Assembly (NCBI RefSeq): GCF_022063185.1
Contig: NZ_CP091913.1
Coordinates: 5,619,141 to 5,683,140 of the forward strand
Direction of reading: 5' to 3'
Length of the DNA: 64,000 nucleotides
Origin: Nostoc sp. UHCC 0870
Lineage (GTDB): Bacteria > Cyanobacteriota > Cyanobacteriia > Cyanobacteriales > Nostocaceae
The notes beneath the pieces were generated by a model that was not told the origin of the DNA, did not search any database, and saw nothing but the letters and a program-made list of their open reading frames with translations. A program made the position numbers and the translations under genes. Below, piece by piece: positions 14,422-24,189 of the stretch. The number at the start of each line of letters is the position of its first letter. The stretch's first letter is position 1.

Positions 14422-15849
14422 CTAGACAATTGCTCGTTTATATGCTTCATCCAACACTTCTGATAGCGTTGGGTGGGCGTGAACTAAATGGGCTAGGGTT
14501 TGGACAGATTGACGATTAGCGACGGCGGCGGATGCTTCGTGGATTAAGTCGGAGGCGTGTAAGCCAAAAATATGTACGCCTAAAACTTCTCCGGTATCTT
14601 TGCGGTAGATGACTTTGGCGATACCGTCGGCTTCGTTTTCTGCCAAGGCTTTGGAATTGCCTTTGAAGTAACTTCTACTGGTGGCGACTTCAAAACCTTC
14701 TGTTTGTCCTAATTCTTTCGCTGCTGTTTCCGTTAAGCCAACATAGCTGACTTCGGGATGGGTAAATGCGGCGGCGGGAATGCTGCGATAATCGACTGTT
14801 CTATCACGTCCAACCATATTTTCGACAGCGATGATACCCTGGGCTGAGGCTGCGTGTGCTAGCATCATTTTGCCGTTAGCGTCACCAATTGCCCATAAAT
14901 GGGGTACAACTTCACCTGCTGATAACACTGCCATGCGATCGTCAACAGGAATAAAATTGCGGCGGTCAAGTTCTACACCCACAGATTCTAAACCGAGATT
15001 TTTGGTAGCTGGGATGCGTCCTGTGGCTACTAAGCAAGCATCCACTTCGATAACATCAACATCTTCTTTGGTTTTGAAATCTGCCAATTCAATCACTACA
15101 GGCGAACCGGGAATAACTTTTTTGGCGTAGATTCCCACTTTGGTTTCAATATCGCGGGGTGTAATTAGTACCCGTTCGGCGAGTTTAGCAATATCGCGGT
15201 CAAAACCTGGCATGAGTTGATCAAGGGCTTCAATCAAGGTGATTTCACAGCCCAAAGCTGAGTAAACATCAGAAAATTCTAAACCGATGTAACCACTACC
15301 AATAATGGCTACCCATTCCGGGAGTGTTTCTAGTTTCACGCCTTGGTCGCTAGTAAACACGGTTTTGCCGTCTACTTCAATCCCTGGGGGGACGAAGGGT
15401 ACAGAACCAGGAGAAAGAATTATATCTTTAGCGGTGATGGTTTTTTCGCCACCGTCTCCCGTCACCGTGACTTTTTGTGTGCCGGCGAGTTTACCCCAAC
15501 CCCTGATGATATCGACTCCCAGGCGTTTGAGGCTGTTTGTTAAATCCCCTTGAATTTTGGAAACAAGATTATTGGCGTGATCTGCGATCGCTTGACGATC
15601 AAATTCTACACCGCCAATTTGGATTCCCAAAGACTTCAAGTGATGGGCATCGCGCAGTTCCCGCACACGTCCAGATGCGGCTAACAACGCCTTAGAAGGA
15701 ATACAGCCTCGGTTGACACAAGTTCCCCCCATATCGGCTGCTTCGATAATCGCTGTTTTTAAGCCGCAACTTACGGCGTGTAGGGCTGCGCCATGTCCCC
15801 CTACACCAGCTCCTATAATTACTAAATCGTAATCAAAGTCATGACTCAC
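14422..15849 (-). CDS. lpdA: Dihydrolipoyl dehydrogenase (E3)
   Basis: 475 residues of the FAD-dependent pyridine nucleotide-disulphide oxidoreductase family. E3 reoxidises dihydrolipoamide in pyruvate dehydrogenase and the glycine cleavage system. Motifs: FAD-binding YDLVIIGAGVGGHGAALHA, redox disulphide GGTCVNRGCIPSKALL (C44 and C49), NAD-binding AIIGSGYIGLEF, second FAD site LWAIGDANGKMMLAHAA, and interface active-site HAHPTLSEVLDE. ATG at 15849 is supported by family length. It lies upstream of trpC on the minus strand. Confidence 0.95.
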   Translation of the reverse strand: MSHDFDYDLVIIGAGVGGHGAALHAVSCGLKTAIIEAADMGGTCVNRGCIPSKALLAASGRVRELRDAHHLKSLGIQIGGVEFDRQAIADHANNLVSKIQGDLTNSLKRLGVDIIRGWGKLAGTQKVTVTGDGGEKTITAKDIILSPGSVPFVPPGIEVDGKTVFTSDQGVKLETLPEWVAIIGSGYIGLEFSDVYSALGCEITLIEALDQLMPGFDRDIAKLAERVLITPRDIETKVGIYAKKVIPGSPVVIELADFKTKEDVDVIEVDACLVATGRIPATKNLGLESVGVELDRRNFIPVDDRMAVLSAGEVVPHLWAIGDANGKMMLAHAASAQGIIAVENMVGRDRTVDYRSIPAAAFTHPEVSYVGLTETAAKELGQTEGFEVATSRSYFKGNSKALAENEADGIAKVIYRKDTGEVLGVHIFGLHASDLIHEASAAVANRQSVQTLAHLVHAHPTLSEVLDEAYKRAIV

Positions 15850-15917
15850 GTTAGTTTCCCCGTGTGCTTCGCATTATCTATTTTCAACTTCACTCGCCAT
15901 CAGTGCAACCCCTATTC

Positions 15918-15953
15918 TTAATTCAAAATTCAAAATTCAAAATTCAAAATTAA
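15918..15953. repeat. STRR array AAAATTC
   Basis: Four to five AAAATTC units upstream of lpdA, followed by CCCCAGT-like units. Part of the same repeat class as at 9471 and 24353. Confidence 0.8.
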
Positions 15954-16087
15954 AGAACTTCTGCCCCTCTGCTTCCCCAGTCCCCATTCCCTATTCCATT
16001 ATGACCGTGAAAGTATTTGCAGGGCGATCGCTGAACCAGTAATCTTGAATTAAAATCACCTATAGGATTCTTCCAGGCGATCGCTTA

Positions 16088-17869
16088 ATGTCTTTTCCCA
16101 ATATCAGTGAATTTACAGTCCGTCGTTATGCTAACTCCAAGTCTTTTCAACGCGGTGAGGCATATTTTCAATCAGGTGCTGTGACCAAAATTACCCAACG
16201 TGGTCAGCAGATACAGTCTGAAGTTGAAGGTCGTGAAGCTAAACCTTATCAAGTCTGCTTGAATTTTGATGACAAAGCCATAGCCTCTGCCTATTGTAAT
16301 TGTGCCTACAACTTTGATGATTGGTGTAAACATATTGTGGCGACGGCACTGGTATTAACCCGTCAACCAGACATTATTGAACAACGCCCCACCCTAGAAC
16401 AGTTACTAAATCGTCTCGATGCTGTGCAGACTCAGAGGCTAGTACAGGAATTGGTGGCAGAAGAACCCCAACTAATTGATATTATCGATCAACACGTCAG
16501 TTGGATGACAAACCCTGTATCGAAACCCCTATCTACCCAATCTGAGCGACAAATTACTGTGAATCTCCCTGCTTTGCGGGGACAAATTAAGGAGATTCTG
16601 CGGGAGGCGGTGAGTTATTTTCAGGAGGGGTATGAGGAAGATCCCCTGACAGAAGAATTATTTAGTTTGGTGCAAGGGGCTTTAGAGTTTAGCGAACAGG
16701 GAGAAAGTTATAATGCGATCGCAGTTCTCGAAGCTATTACCGCTACCTGTGCCGAAAATTGGGATGAGGTTTTAGAATACGGTGGTGATAATAATGAAAT
16801 CGCTTGGGAATTGAATATTGCTTGGTGTGAGGTGATACTCTGTGCCGAACTTACCCCAGAAGAAAAGGTTGATGTTCAAGTAAATTTGGAAGTTTGGCAA
16901 GACGAATGGAATACTGATTTTGGGATGGCTTTAGAAGCTTTACGCCAAGGCTGGGATGATCCGCAATTGATGCAGGTTCTCCAGGGAAACATCAGTGAAA
17001 GGGGAGTTTGGGGACAAGAAATACCAGACTATGCTGATGATTTAGCTATGATTCGCCTGAAAATTCTCGATCATCAAGAACGCTATCAAGAATACTTATA
17101 TTTAGCCCAGGCAGAAGGACAAACCCAAGCCTATCTCACCATGTTAGGACGCTTAGGCAGGGTAGAGGAAGCCGTGATAGCCGCCCAAACTGAAATGAGT
17201 TCAATGGAAGAAGCTTTCGCTTTAGCCAAAACCCTCGCAGAACAAGGTTCATTACCGCAAGCTTTGGAAATTGCCCAAACTGGTTTTAAGTTATGGGGAA
17301 ATTGTCAGTACGCATTAGGCATTTGGACAAGTGATTTAGCTTTAGAATTGGGTAATCGTGAAGTTGCTTTATTAGCACTCAAGGCCGCTTTTGAAGTTAA
17401 GCCCCACTTTGTTGATTATCAAAAAATAGCAGAATTAGCCGGGGAAGATTGGGAGAGTATTAAACCCGACTTATTGAAAATTATCAGCACTTCTGACCAT
17501 TGGGAAATACAAGCAGCCAAAGTAGACATACTTTTACATGAAGGTTTAATTGATGATGCTATTACAAGTGTTAGCGAACTGAGTCATTATCATGTAGCTT
17601 TAGTTCACCGCGTCATGGAAGTAGCCATTTCTCAGAATCCTGACTGGGTAATTGCTAACTCTCGCCGCCGTGCTGAAAGAATTATGGATGAGGGTAAAGC
17701 AGAATATTATAGCGAAGCGATTGAATGGTTAAAACAAGCACGCGCCGCCTACATAGCATCTGGAAGACAAGCACATTGGGCGAGTTATCGTGAAAATTTG
17801 ATGGAAATCCACGGACGTAAGCGTAAATTGATGGGGATGTTAAAAGAAATTGAACTCTCCTGGCTTTGA
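16088..17869 (+). CDS. SWIM zinc-finger protein with helical repeat body
   Basis: 593 residues. The SWIM motif CxCx(n)CxH is seen at about residues 74-88 (AYCNCAYNFDDWCKHIVA), within a domain that opens MSFPNISEFTVRRYANSKSF. SWIM fingers bind DNA or proteins. The rest (about 100-593) is acidic and alpha-helical, with TPR-like stretches such as MLGRLGRVEEAVIAAQTEMS and AKTLAEQGSLPQALEIAQTG. The family is common in cyanobacteria and uncharacterised. It stands alone on the + strand, convergent with the large kinase gene. Function beyond likely nucleic-acid or protein binding is not assigned. Confidence 0.85.
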   Translation: MSFPNISEFTVRRYANSKSFQRGEAYFQSGAVTKITQRGQQIQSEVEGREAKPYQVCLNFDDKAIASAYCNCAYNFDDWCKHIVATALVLTRQPDIIEQRPTLEQLLNRLDAVQTQRLVQELVAEEPQLIDIIDQHVSWMTNPVSKPLSTQSERQITVNLPALRGQIKEILREAVSYFQEGYEEDPLTEELFSLVQGALEFSEQGESYNAIAVLEAITATCAENWDEVLEYGGDNNEIAWELNIAWCEVILCAELTPEEKVDVQVNLEVWQDEWNTDFGMALEALRQGWDDPQLMQVLQGNISERGVWGQEIPDYADDLAMIRLKILDHQERYQEYLYLAQAEGQTQAYLTMLGRLGRVEEAVIAAQTEMSSMEEAFALAKTLAEQGSLPQALEIAQTGFKLWGNCQYALGIWTSDLALELGNREVALLALKAAFEVKPHFVDYQKIAELAGEDWESIKPDLLKIISTSDHWEIQAAKVDILLHEGLIDDAITSVSELSHYHVALVHRVMEVAISQNPDWVIANSRRRAERIMDEGKAEYYSEAIEWLKQARAAYIASGRQAHWASYRENLMEIHGRKRKLMGMLKEIELSWL

Positions 17870-17900
17870 AAAACCAGGATTCCGACTTGATTTGCGATCG

Positions 17901-17955
17901 GAGGAGGGGGTTGGGCGTGGGGTTCTTGTACCTCACTCAAGCGAGAACTGCTATG
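17901..17955. repeat. MITE-like repeat family A, right-half copy
   Basis: GAGGAGGGGGTTGGGCGTGG then GGTTCTTGTACCTCACTCAA, GCGAGAACTGCTATGAGG matches the right half of the copy at 1703-1803. The left terminal repeat is missing. Confidence 0.65.
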
Positions 17956-18006
17956 AGGTTGATACAGGAACAACAATGCTATTCGGTTACTAGGTTTCCT
18001 TGCTGT

Positions 18007-21000
18007 TTAAGGGGAGCGATCGCTCAAATTTGCAATCATCAATACCAATTGGGTTAGGTCAATCGGTTTAGCTAGATGCACTTGAAAACCGGCATCAATC
18101 GCCTTTTGTCGCTCTTGCTCGGTCGCATAGGCAGTGATTGCTGCGGCTGGAATTTGTCCCCCAATTTCAGGCTCAAGCTCTCTAACGTGACGAATCAGGG
18201 TGAAACCATCCTCCTCTGGCATCCCAATATCTGCTAGAAGCACATCATATTTGCCCGGAGATTCAATGAGAGCTGCGATCGCTTCCTTTGCCGATGTAAC
18301 AACCACTACTTCAGCCCCGGAGTCTTCTAACATCTGCTTGATTAAATCGCGACTGTCCGCTTGATCATCTACAGCCAGGATGCACAGCCCTTCAAGAGTA
18401 GGGGATGGAATCTGATTATCTAATGTATCCAGAGTCGCTGACACAACGCTCGGCTCTAAATTTGGTGCAGTCATCTCCAAAGGGATTAAGCTCAGAGGCA
18501 GCCTGACGGTGATCGTAGTTCCTTGTTCCTTGCCTGGACTTTGCGCTTGAACTGTCCCGCCGTGGAGTTCGATAAGATGACGGACGATTGACAAGCCCAA
18601 TCCAAGACCCTGACTCATTTTGCTGCTGCTGGAATCTCCTTGGCGGAAGCGATCGAACACATACGGCAGCAAGTCTGGCTGGATGCCAATTCCTGTGTCG
18701 CTGACGCGAATTTCAGCCTGAGTATATACAGATTCGATCGTGATTTCCACTCTCCCATCGGTGGGAGTGAACTTAATCGCGTTAGAAAGTAAATTCCACA
18801 TAACTTGCTGTAAGCGATCAAAATCTCCGACAACCGTGGCTGAGTTCAAGTGTGAAACAATGTGAATGTTTTTCGCTTCTGCGGAAAATTGGACAGATTC
18901 AATCGCGGCATCCACTACGGAAACTAGATCAACTAAATGAGTGTTTAAATGAAGCTTTCCACTGGTAATCCGTGAGACATCCAGCATATCATCGATTAAC
19001 TGAGCTTGCATTTTAGCACTCCGCTCCACTACTTCCCAGGCACGAGTGACTGTTGCTTGATCTAAATTGCGGGTACGGAAGAGTTGCGCCCAGCCGAGTA
19101 TAGTATGGAGCGGGTTACGCAGTTCGTGAGAGAGGTTCGACAGGAATTCATTTTTAGCTTGGTTAGCAGTTTCTGCATCTTGACGGGCTAACTGCTCCTG
19201 TGCTAGTAATTGCGATCGCTCTAACTCAAACTGCTGGCGATCGCTGATATCTTCAATCGCCAGCAAAATCCTTTCATCATCTCCCTGTTGTATAATTTTC
19301 CAACCATTGAGCAGCATAGTTTTCTTCCCAATCCGCTCAAAATAATGCTCTACTTCCCAGTTTTTAATACTCTTATTATTGGCGAGAATGTCTTCTAGGA
19401 GCGATCGCAGTCCGGGCAAATTCCATTGACCGTTTCCTAGTTCAAAAATCAGCGATTGCGCTGTCTCTAATGGTGAAACCTGAAATGTTTCATAAAACGA
19501 GCGATTGGCTTTGTTCACCCGGAAATCAGAGTCAAGCACGATTAATGGCACTTGTACCGTCTCCACAATCCCTTCAGCGTAATTCCGGGCTTGTTCTAAG
19601 GTTACTGCACTCCGTTTAAGAACATCAATATCTATTAACACCAACACTACACCGTCAATCTGGTTTTCTGTGGTGCGATAAGGACGGATGCGGAGGTTGT
19701 ACCAATATCCATCCAGGGTTTGAACTTCTAATTCTTTGATGCTGAGTGTGTCAAGTACCTCCAAAATTATAGTTTCTAACTCAGGAATATTTAAATTGGC
19801 TCTGATGTCGCTCAAAAGTCGACCAGCATCGGTGGGAATTAAATTGAAAAGCCGTTGCGCCATTGGCGTAAAACGTCTAACGCATAAGTCATTTGTCAAT
19901 ATCAAAATGGGAATATTGATACTAGCAAGCAAATTCATGAGATCGTTGTTAACTTGGTGTAATTCCAAATTTCGAGAGCGAAGTTCTTCATTGGTTGTGT
20001 TGAGTTCTTCGTTGGTTGCTTGAATCTCTTCTTTGGCAGTTTCTAGCTCCTCATTGGTGCTTTGCAACTCTTCATTGCTCGATAGAATTTCTTCATTAGC
20101 CACTTTCAGGTCTTGATTGATATGTTCTTGTTCTTGGATGACTGCTTGCAGATATTCTTGAACCGCTGTCCGCTCTTTGTTGGCGGTTACAAGTTCCTGC
20201 CTGAGCCGAAGAATCTCCCGCGCTGAGTCTCCCTGTTCTAAGCTTTCAGGATTTACCGTGTTGAAGTTGTTAACTGTGGCTGGGGCTTGTTCAAATAAGA
20301 CCAGAAAGTAGAATTCTTTGTCAGTCGCCGGCTGAAATGGAATCACTTCAAGATTGATGATTCTAGAAAGATCGCCCTCTTCAATCCGTAACCCTTCTCT
20401 TCTAACTAGAATTTTTTGCCGTTGTGCCTGATAAATTGTTGCCCGTAGCTCGATCAGCAAGCCTTGGCGCAGCATTTTGAATAAGTTAATACTTGGTTTC
20501 CCAGGTACAAGTTTTAGGTAGAGATCGATTTCTCCCCGAAATTGCAGCACCTCCATCTTGTCGTTGATCACCACACCCACTGGGGCATAGTGATTCAAGA
20601 TCAGTTGGTCAGTTTTTTTCTCTAAGTCAAACTCATCTGATGTATTTTCATTAATCTCGTTAGGTTGATCCAATTTTACTATCGGATAATTGCTGGTAAC
20701 GAACGAAAGAAGTGGCCGAGTTGCAGTTAGTTTTTTGGCATAAATTTTATAATTTTTGTCAATCAGAGTAAAAAAATCCGAATATTTACCTGTACTTTCT
20801 GAAGTACCTAGCAGCAGGAAGCCAATCGGATTCAGACTGTAATGAAAGATGGGTAGTATCCGTTTTTGTAACGTTTCGCCCAAGTAAATCAGTACATTCC
20901 GGCAGCTAATTAAATCTAAGCTGGAAAAAGGGGGGTCACTGCCCAAATCTTGTCTGGCAAACACACATAGTTCGCGGACAGCTTTACTAATTTGATATCC

Positions 21001-22227
21001 ACGACTCTCAATGACATTAAAAAATCTGCGGCGGCGTTCTGGTGAGACTTCCACCATTTGATTCTCTGCATAAATGCCTAATCTTGCTTTGTCAATTGCT
21101 ATTTCGCTGATATCTGTAGCAAAAATCTGGATTGGCGGCTGGGTTACTGTATCCGACAAAAACTCCAGCAAGGAAATAGCGATGGAATACACTTCTTCGC
21201 CCGTCGAACACCCAACTACCCAAATCCGAATCGGCAACTCTGCTGATTTGTTTTGGATGATGGTAGGAAAGACTTGCTCTTTCAAGAGTTGAAATGCTTC
21301 GGGATCGCGGAAAAAATGGGTGACGTGGATCAGAATTTCTTCATAGAGTGCCTTGATTTCACTCGGATTATTTTGCAAATACTCGACATAATCCTCCAAG
21401 CGTTCTAGTTTATACAACAGCATTCGCCTCTGGATTCGGCGATCGAGGGTGTTGGGCTTGTAGTGGCTAAAGTCAACGCCAGTTTGCGATCGCAGTAATA
21501 CAAATATAGTCGCCAGGGCATCCCCCTGTTCGGGCAACTTCTCAACCGCGATCACTGGCAAAGAGTTAGAAATAAAAGGATTGCGACTGAGGTTTACCAG
21601 TTCCTCGGCGATTTTTTGCGGCGGTAGCACAAAATCCACATTCCCGGTAGCAACAGCAGTATTGGGCATACTATCAAATTTTGCCGTGTCTTCACACTGA
21701 GCAAAAGTCACGCCTCCAGCTGCCTTGATGGCCTTCAGCCCCAGTGAACCGTCTCCATCTGCTCCAGATAAAACCACTGCGATCGCTTTGCGCCCTCGAT
21801 CTGCTGCTAATGAAGTAAAGAACGCATCAGCAGGCATATATTTTCCATGAATTTTCTCTCGCGGCGTGAGTTGCAACACCCCACCAGACAATATCATCTT
21901 AGTGTTAGGCGGAATAATGTATACTTTGTTAGGTTCTACAGTTAGGCCGTCTTCCACTTCAGTGACTGGCATTTTAGTTGTTCTTGCCAGAATCTCGCTC
22001 AACAGACTCTTGTGGTTAGGGTCTAAGTGTTGAATCAGCACAAATGCCATCCCTGTATCGGTCAGCAAATGTTTGAGTACCCCCGTAAATGCCTCTAATC
22101 CACCCGCAGAGGCGGCAATGCCAACGATGGGAAATAAAGCATCTCTAGTGTCTTGTATATCTAGGTTGAAAGCTTCATTGGCGGTAGATTTAGATCCATT
22201 TTGCTCAGAGGGTTGATCATGTGTCAT
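18007..22227 (-). CDS. CheB-CheR fused PAS hybrid histidine kinase
   Basis: 1406 residues. Order: CheB methylesterase domain (about 30-210; active-site Ser40 in GIAASAGG, His67 in LIQHLDP, the LSGADGDGSLG Asp), CheR methyltransferase (about 240-490; VVGCSTGEEVYSIAI SAM site), a spacer, a long Glu/Asn-rich coiled coil (about 690-770; repeated EELxxxNEEL), two PAS-like regions (about 775-1015), HisKA with His1034 (SNLSHELRNPLHT), HATPase (DTGIGI, GLGLGLS) and a C-terminal receiver with Asp1333 (LLADIGMPEEDG). No transmembrane segment is evident. Such fusions exist widely outside classical chemotaxis operons; no cheA, cheW or receptor gene is adjacent. Input and output are unknown. Confidence 0.92.
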   Translation of the reverse strand: MTHDQPSEQNGSKSTANEAFNLDIQDTRDALFPIVGIAASAGGLEAFTGVLKHLLTDTGMAFVLIQHLDPNHKSLLSEILARTTKMPVTEVEDGLTVEPNKVYIIPPNTKMILSGGVLQLTPREKIHGKYMPADAFFTSLAADRGRKAIAVVLSGADGDGSLGLKAIKAAGGVTFAQCEDTAKFDSMPNTAVATGNVDFVLPPQKIAEELVNLSRNPFISNSLPVIAVEKLPEQGDALATIFVLLRSQTGVDFSHYKPNTLDRRIQRRMLLYKLERLEDYVEYLQNNPSEIKALYEEILIHVTHFFRDPEAFQLLKEQVFPTIIQNKSAELPIRIWVVGCSTGEEVYSIAISLLEFLSDTVTQPPIQIFATDISEIAIDKARLGIYAENQMVEVSPERRRRFFNVIESRGYQISKAVRELCVFARQDLGSDPPFSSLDLISCRNVLIYLGETLQKRILPIFHYSLNPIGFLLLGTSESTGKYSDFFTLIDKNYKIYAKKLTATRPLLSFVTSNYPIVKLDQPNEINENTSDEFDLEKKTDQLILNHYAPVGVVINDKMEVLQFRGEIDLYLKLVPGKPSINLFKMLRQGLLIELRATIYQAQRQKILVRREGLRIEEGDLSRIINLEVIPFQPATDKEFYFLVLFEQAPATVNNFNTVNPESLEQGDSAREILRLRQELVTANKERTAVQEYLQAVIQEQEHINQDLKVANEEILSSNEELQSTNEELETAKEEIQATNEELNTTNEELRSRNLELHQVNNDLMNLLASINIPILILTNDLCVRRFTPMAQRLFNLIPTDAGRLLSDIRANLNIPELETIILEVLDTLSIKELEVQTLDGYWYNLRIRPYRTTENQIDGVVLVLIDIDVLKRSAVTLEQARNYAEGIVETVQVPLIVLDSDFRVNKANRSFYETFQVSPLETAQSLIFELGNGQWNLPGLRSLLEDILANNKSIKNWEVEHYFERIGKKTMLLNGWKIIQQGDDERILLAIEDISDRQQFELERSQLLAQEQLARQDAETANQAKNEFLSNLSHELRNPLHTILGWAQLFRTRNLDQATVTRAWEVVERSAKMQAQLIDDMLDVSRITSGKLHLNTHLVDLVSVVDAAIESVQFSAEAKNIHIVSHLNSATVVGDFDRLQQVMWNLLSNAIKFTPTDGRVEITIESVYTQAEIRVSDTGIGIQPDLLPYVFDRFRQGDSSSSKMSQGLGLGLSIVRHLIELHGGTVQAQSPGKEQGTTITVRLPLSLIPLEMTAPNLEPSVVSATLDTLDNQIPSPTLEGLCILAVDDQADSRDLIKQMLEDSGAEVVVVTSAKEAIAALIESPGKYDVLLADIGMPEEDGFTLIRHVRELEPEIGGQIPAAAITAYATEQERQKAIDAGFQVHLAKPIDLTQLVLMIANLSDRSP

Positions 22228-22319
22228 AGTATAAATTTTAATACTTTAATGGTTCAGTATCTAAGGTTTGTGAGATACGCTCCATCAAACCCCCATCATT
22301 AATTAATTTGCCAAAAACA

Positions 22320-22352
22320 AGAATCCACGTATCTCCAAGATACCTGGATTCT
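22320..22352 (-). terminator. Predicted terminator downstream of the MoeB-rhodanese gene
   Basis: AGAATCCACGTATCT (22320-22334) pairs with AGATACCTGGATTCT (22338-22352) with one mismatch around a CCA loop. On the minus strand it is followed by TTGTTTTTGG. It sits 35 bases past the stop of the 22387-23559 gene. Confidence 0.65.
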
Positions 22353-22386
22353 GAAACTTTAATGACAAATTAAATAGGAGTCTAAA

Positions 22387-23559
22387 TTAATACTCTGGAA
22401 CAGAAGGATCAACTTCCCGACTCCAAGCGGTGATACCACCTTTGACATTTGTACCCACAATCCCGGCTTCCTTGAGGATAGCTAGGGCTTTAGCCGATCG
22501 CCCGCCCATCTTACAATGAGCAATTAAACGATGACCGTTGAGTGCTTCTTTGACTTTGGCGACACCATTACCATTTTCAATTTCTGGTAGCGGAACTAAC
22601 ACCGAACCAGGAATTTTCGCAATGTCGTACTCGTGGGGGTTACGCACATCTAACAGCACAAAATCTTTCGCACCACTATCAAGTAATTCCTTCAACTGAG
22701 TCACAGTTATTTCTTGCATATCTTGCTGTTGTTGCGCTTCGGCTGCTTTGGCTTGGGGGATACCACAGAATTGTTCGTAGTCTATCAGCTTTTCAATAAC
22801 TGGACGAATGGGGTTAGGACGCAGCTTTAACTCCCGGAATTTCATATCCAGGGCATTATATAACAAGAGTCTGCCACTCAAGGTATTACTATTACCAAGA
22901 ATAATTTTGACGGTTTCCGTGGCTTGAATGACACCAATCATCCCCGGTAGAATACCCAAGACTCCACCTTCTGCACAGGAAGGGACCATTCCTGGTGGTG
23001 GTGGTTCGGGGTATAAGTCGCGGTAGTTCGGCCCGCCTTCGTAGTTAAATACAGTTGCTTGTCCTTCAAAACGGAAAATTGAACCGTAGACGTTGGGTTT
23101 GTCTAACAATACGCAAGCGTCGTTGACTAGATATCTGGTGGGGAAGTTATCTGTCCCATCTACGACAATATCGTAAGGTCTGATAATATCTAGGGCATTC
23201 TCCGAACTTAGGCGCGTTTCGTAGAGGTCAACTTGACAGTAGGGGTTAATCTCGTGAATGCGGTTTTTCGCGGATTCAATCTTGGGTTTACCTACCCAGG
23301 ATGTACCGTGAATAACTTGGCGTTGCAGGTTGGAAGTATCTACAACATCGAAATCAACGATACCAATGCGGCCGATACCGGCGGCTGCTAAATATAACAG
23401 TAGTGGTGAACCTAGTCCACCTGTACCGATACATAAAACACTGGCGGCTTTCAGGCGTTTTTGCCCTTCTACTCCCACTTCCGGCAATATTAGGTGACGG
23501 GAGTAGCGTTCGTAATCGTCTTTGGTTAACTGGATATCTTCCAGATTGGGATTGAGCAT
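22387..23559 (-). CDS. moeB: MoeB/ThiF-type E1-like adenylyltransferase with C-terminal rhodanese domain
   Basis: 390 residues. The adenylyltransferase domain (about 15-260) has the GTGGLGSPLLLYLAAAGIG nucleotide loop, IVDFDVVDTSNLQRQ, the TDNFPTRYLVND segment and catalytic-type Cys in VPSCAEGGVLG. The zinc-binding CxxC pairs of E. coli MoeB are not seen (NYRD in place of the first pair). A rhodanese domain (about 285-388) carries the active-site Cys in AHCKMGGRSAKA. Such MoeZ/MOCS3-like fusions adenylate and sulphurate ubiquitin-like sulphur carriers for molybdopterin, thiamine, cysteine or tRNA thiolation. It follows the JAMM peptidase gene on the same strand. Confidence 0.88.
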   Translation of the reverse strand: MLNPNLEDIQLTKDDYERYSRHLILPEVGVEGQKRLKAASVLCIGTGGLGSPLLLYLAAAGIGRIGIVDFDVVDTSNLQRQVIHGTSWVGKPKIESAKNRIHEINPYCQVDLYETRLSSENALDIIRPYDIVVDGTDNFPTRYLVNDACVLLDKPNVYGSIFRFEGQATVFNYEGGPNYRDLYPEPPPPGMVPSCAEGGVLGILPGMIGVIQATETVKIILGNSNTLSGRLLLYNALDMKFRELKLRPNPIRPVIEKLIDYEQFCGIPQAKAAEAQQQQDMQEITVTQLKELLDSGAKDFVLLDVRNPHEYDIAKIPGSVLVPLPEIENGNGVAKVKEALNGHRLIAHCKMGGRSAKALAILKEAGIVGTNVKGGITAWSREVDPSVPEY

Positions 23560-23701
23560 AACAGTTTGAATGAGGAAGCGCGGATTATTGATTGTATCGA
23601 AAAATGATATCTGTCTCTATATTTAAAAATTATGTTATCAGGAAACTGGGGACTGGGGACTAATCAAGTCAAAAGTCAAGTTTAAATTGATGGATAAGCA
23701 A

Positions 23702-23759
23702 GTTTGTAGTAAGGACTTTAGTCCTGATTTTTCTAAGGACTAAAGTCCTTACTACGAAC
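23702..23759. repeat. MITE-like repeat family B, full copy
   Basis: GTTTGTAGTAAGGACTTTAG then TCCT, an AT-rich centre, then AGGACTAAAGTCCTTACTAC then GAAC: 24-base arms with a single mismatch. Each arm itself contains the palindrome AGGACTTTAGTCCT. It supplies the stop codon of the JAMM gene on the minus strand. Related copies at 59543-59600 and 63272-63296. Confidence 0.8.
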
Positions 23760-24189
23760 CTTGAAAGTGATGAGTGTGATCAAGACTCCAAGTTTTGATG
23801 TCACCGGCTACACCCTTTTGGACGGACACTATTATATATAGGTATCCTTGCCAAGCATACAGGCGATCGCATTCTGAGGGAATGGCTGGATAGTCGGGAT
23901 GGGAATGATAGATACCAATGATGCTGAGTGAGCGATCGCGGGCTGATTTTTGTACTTGTAACATGACTTGGGGTGCGATCGCATATCGTCTTTCGGTGCT
24001 ATGGGTTGTTTTATCCGCAGCAAAGTTATCTGCTTCGCTATTCCAAGCATTTGCTGTTGGTATGACTTCGACTACAGTTTTCACCCCATCCGCCAGATAT
24101 CCCAAAATTAACCCACAGCATTCATCAGGGTAAGTGGTTTCAGCATGGTTAAAGATGGTTTGCTGATGTTCTGGTAGAAGTTTGATCAT
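23752..24189 (-). CDS. M67 family JAMM metallopeptidase
   Basis: 145 residues from the ATG at 24189 (MIKLLPEHQQTIFNHAETTY). The JAMM/MPN+ zinc site is complete: Glu23 (PDECCGLILGYL), His95, His97, Ser105 and Asp108 in HSHPDYPAIPSECD. Bacterial JAMM proteins (Mec+ type) cleave the C-terminus of ubiquitin-like sulphur carriers. The frame extends 27 codons upstream, but that part is repeat-derived. The MoeB-rhodanese gene follows on the same strand after 192 bases. The last two codons and the TAG stop lie inside a family B repeat. Confidence 0.88.
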   Translation of the reverse strand: MIKLLPEHQQTIFNHAETTYPDECCGLILGYLADGVKTVVEVIPTANAWNSEADNFAADKTTHSTERRYAIAPQVMLQVQKSARDRSLSIIGIYHSHPDYPAIPSECDRLYAWQGYLYIIVSVQKGVAGDIKTWSLDHTHHFQGS

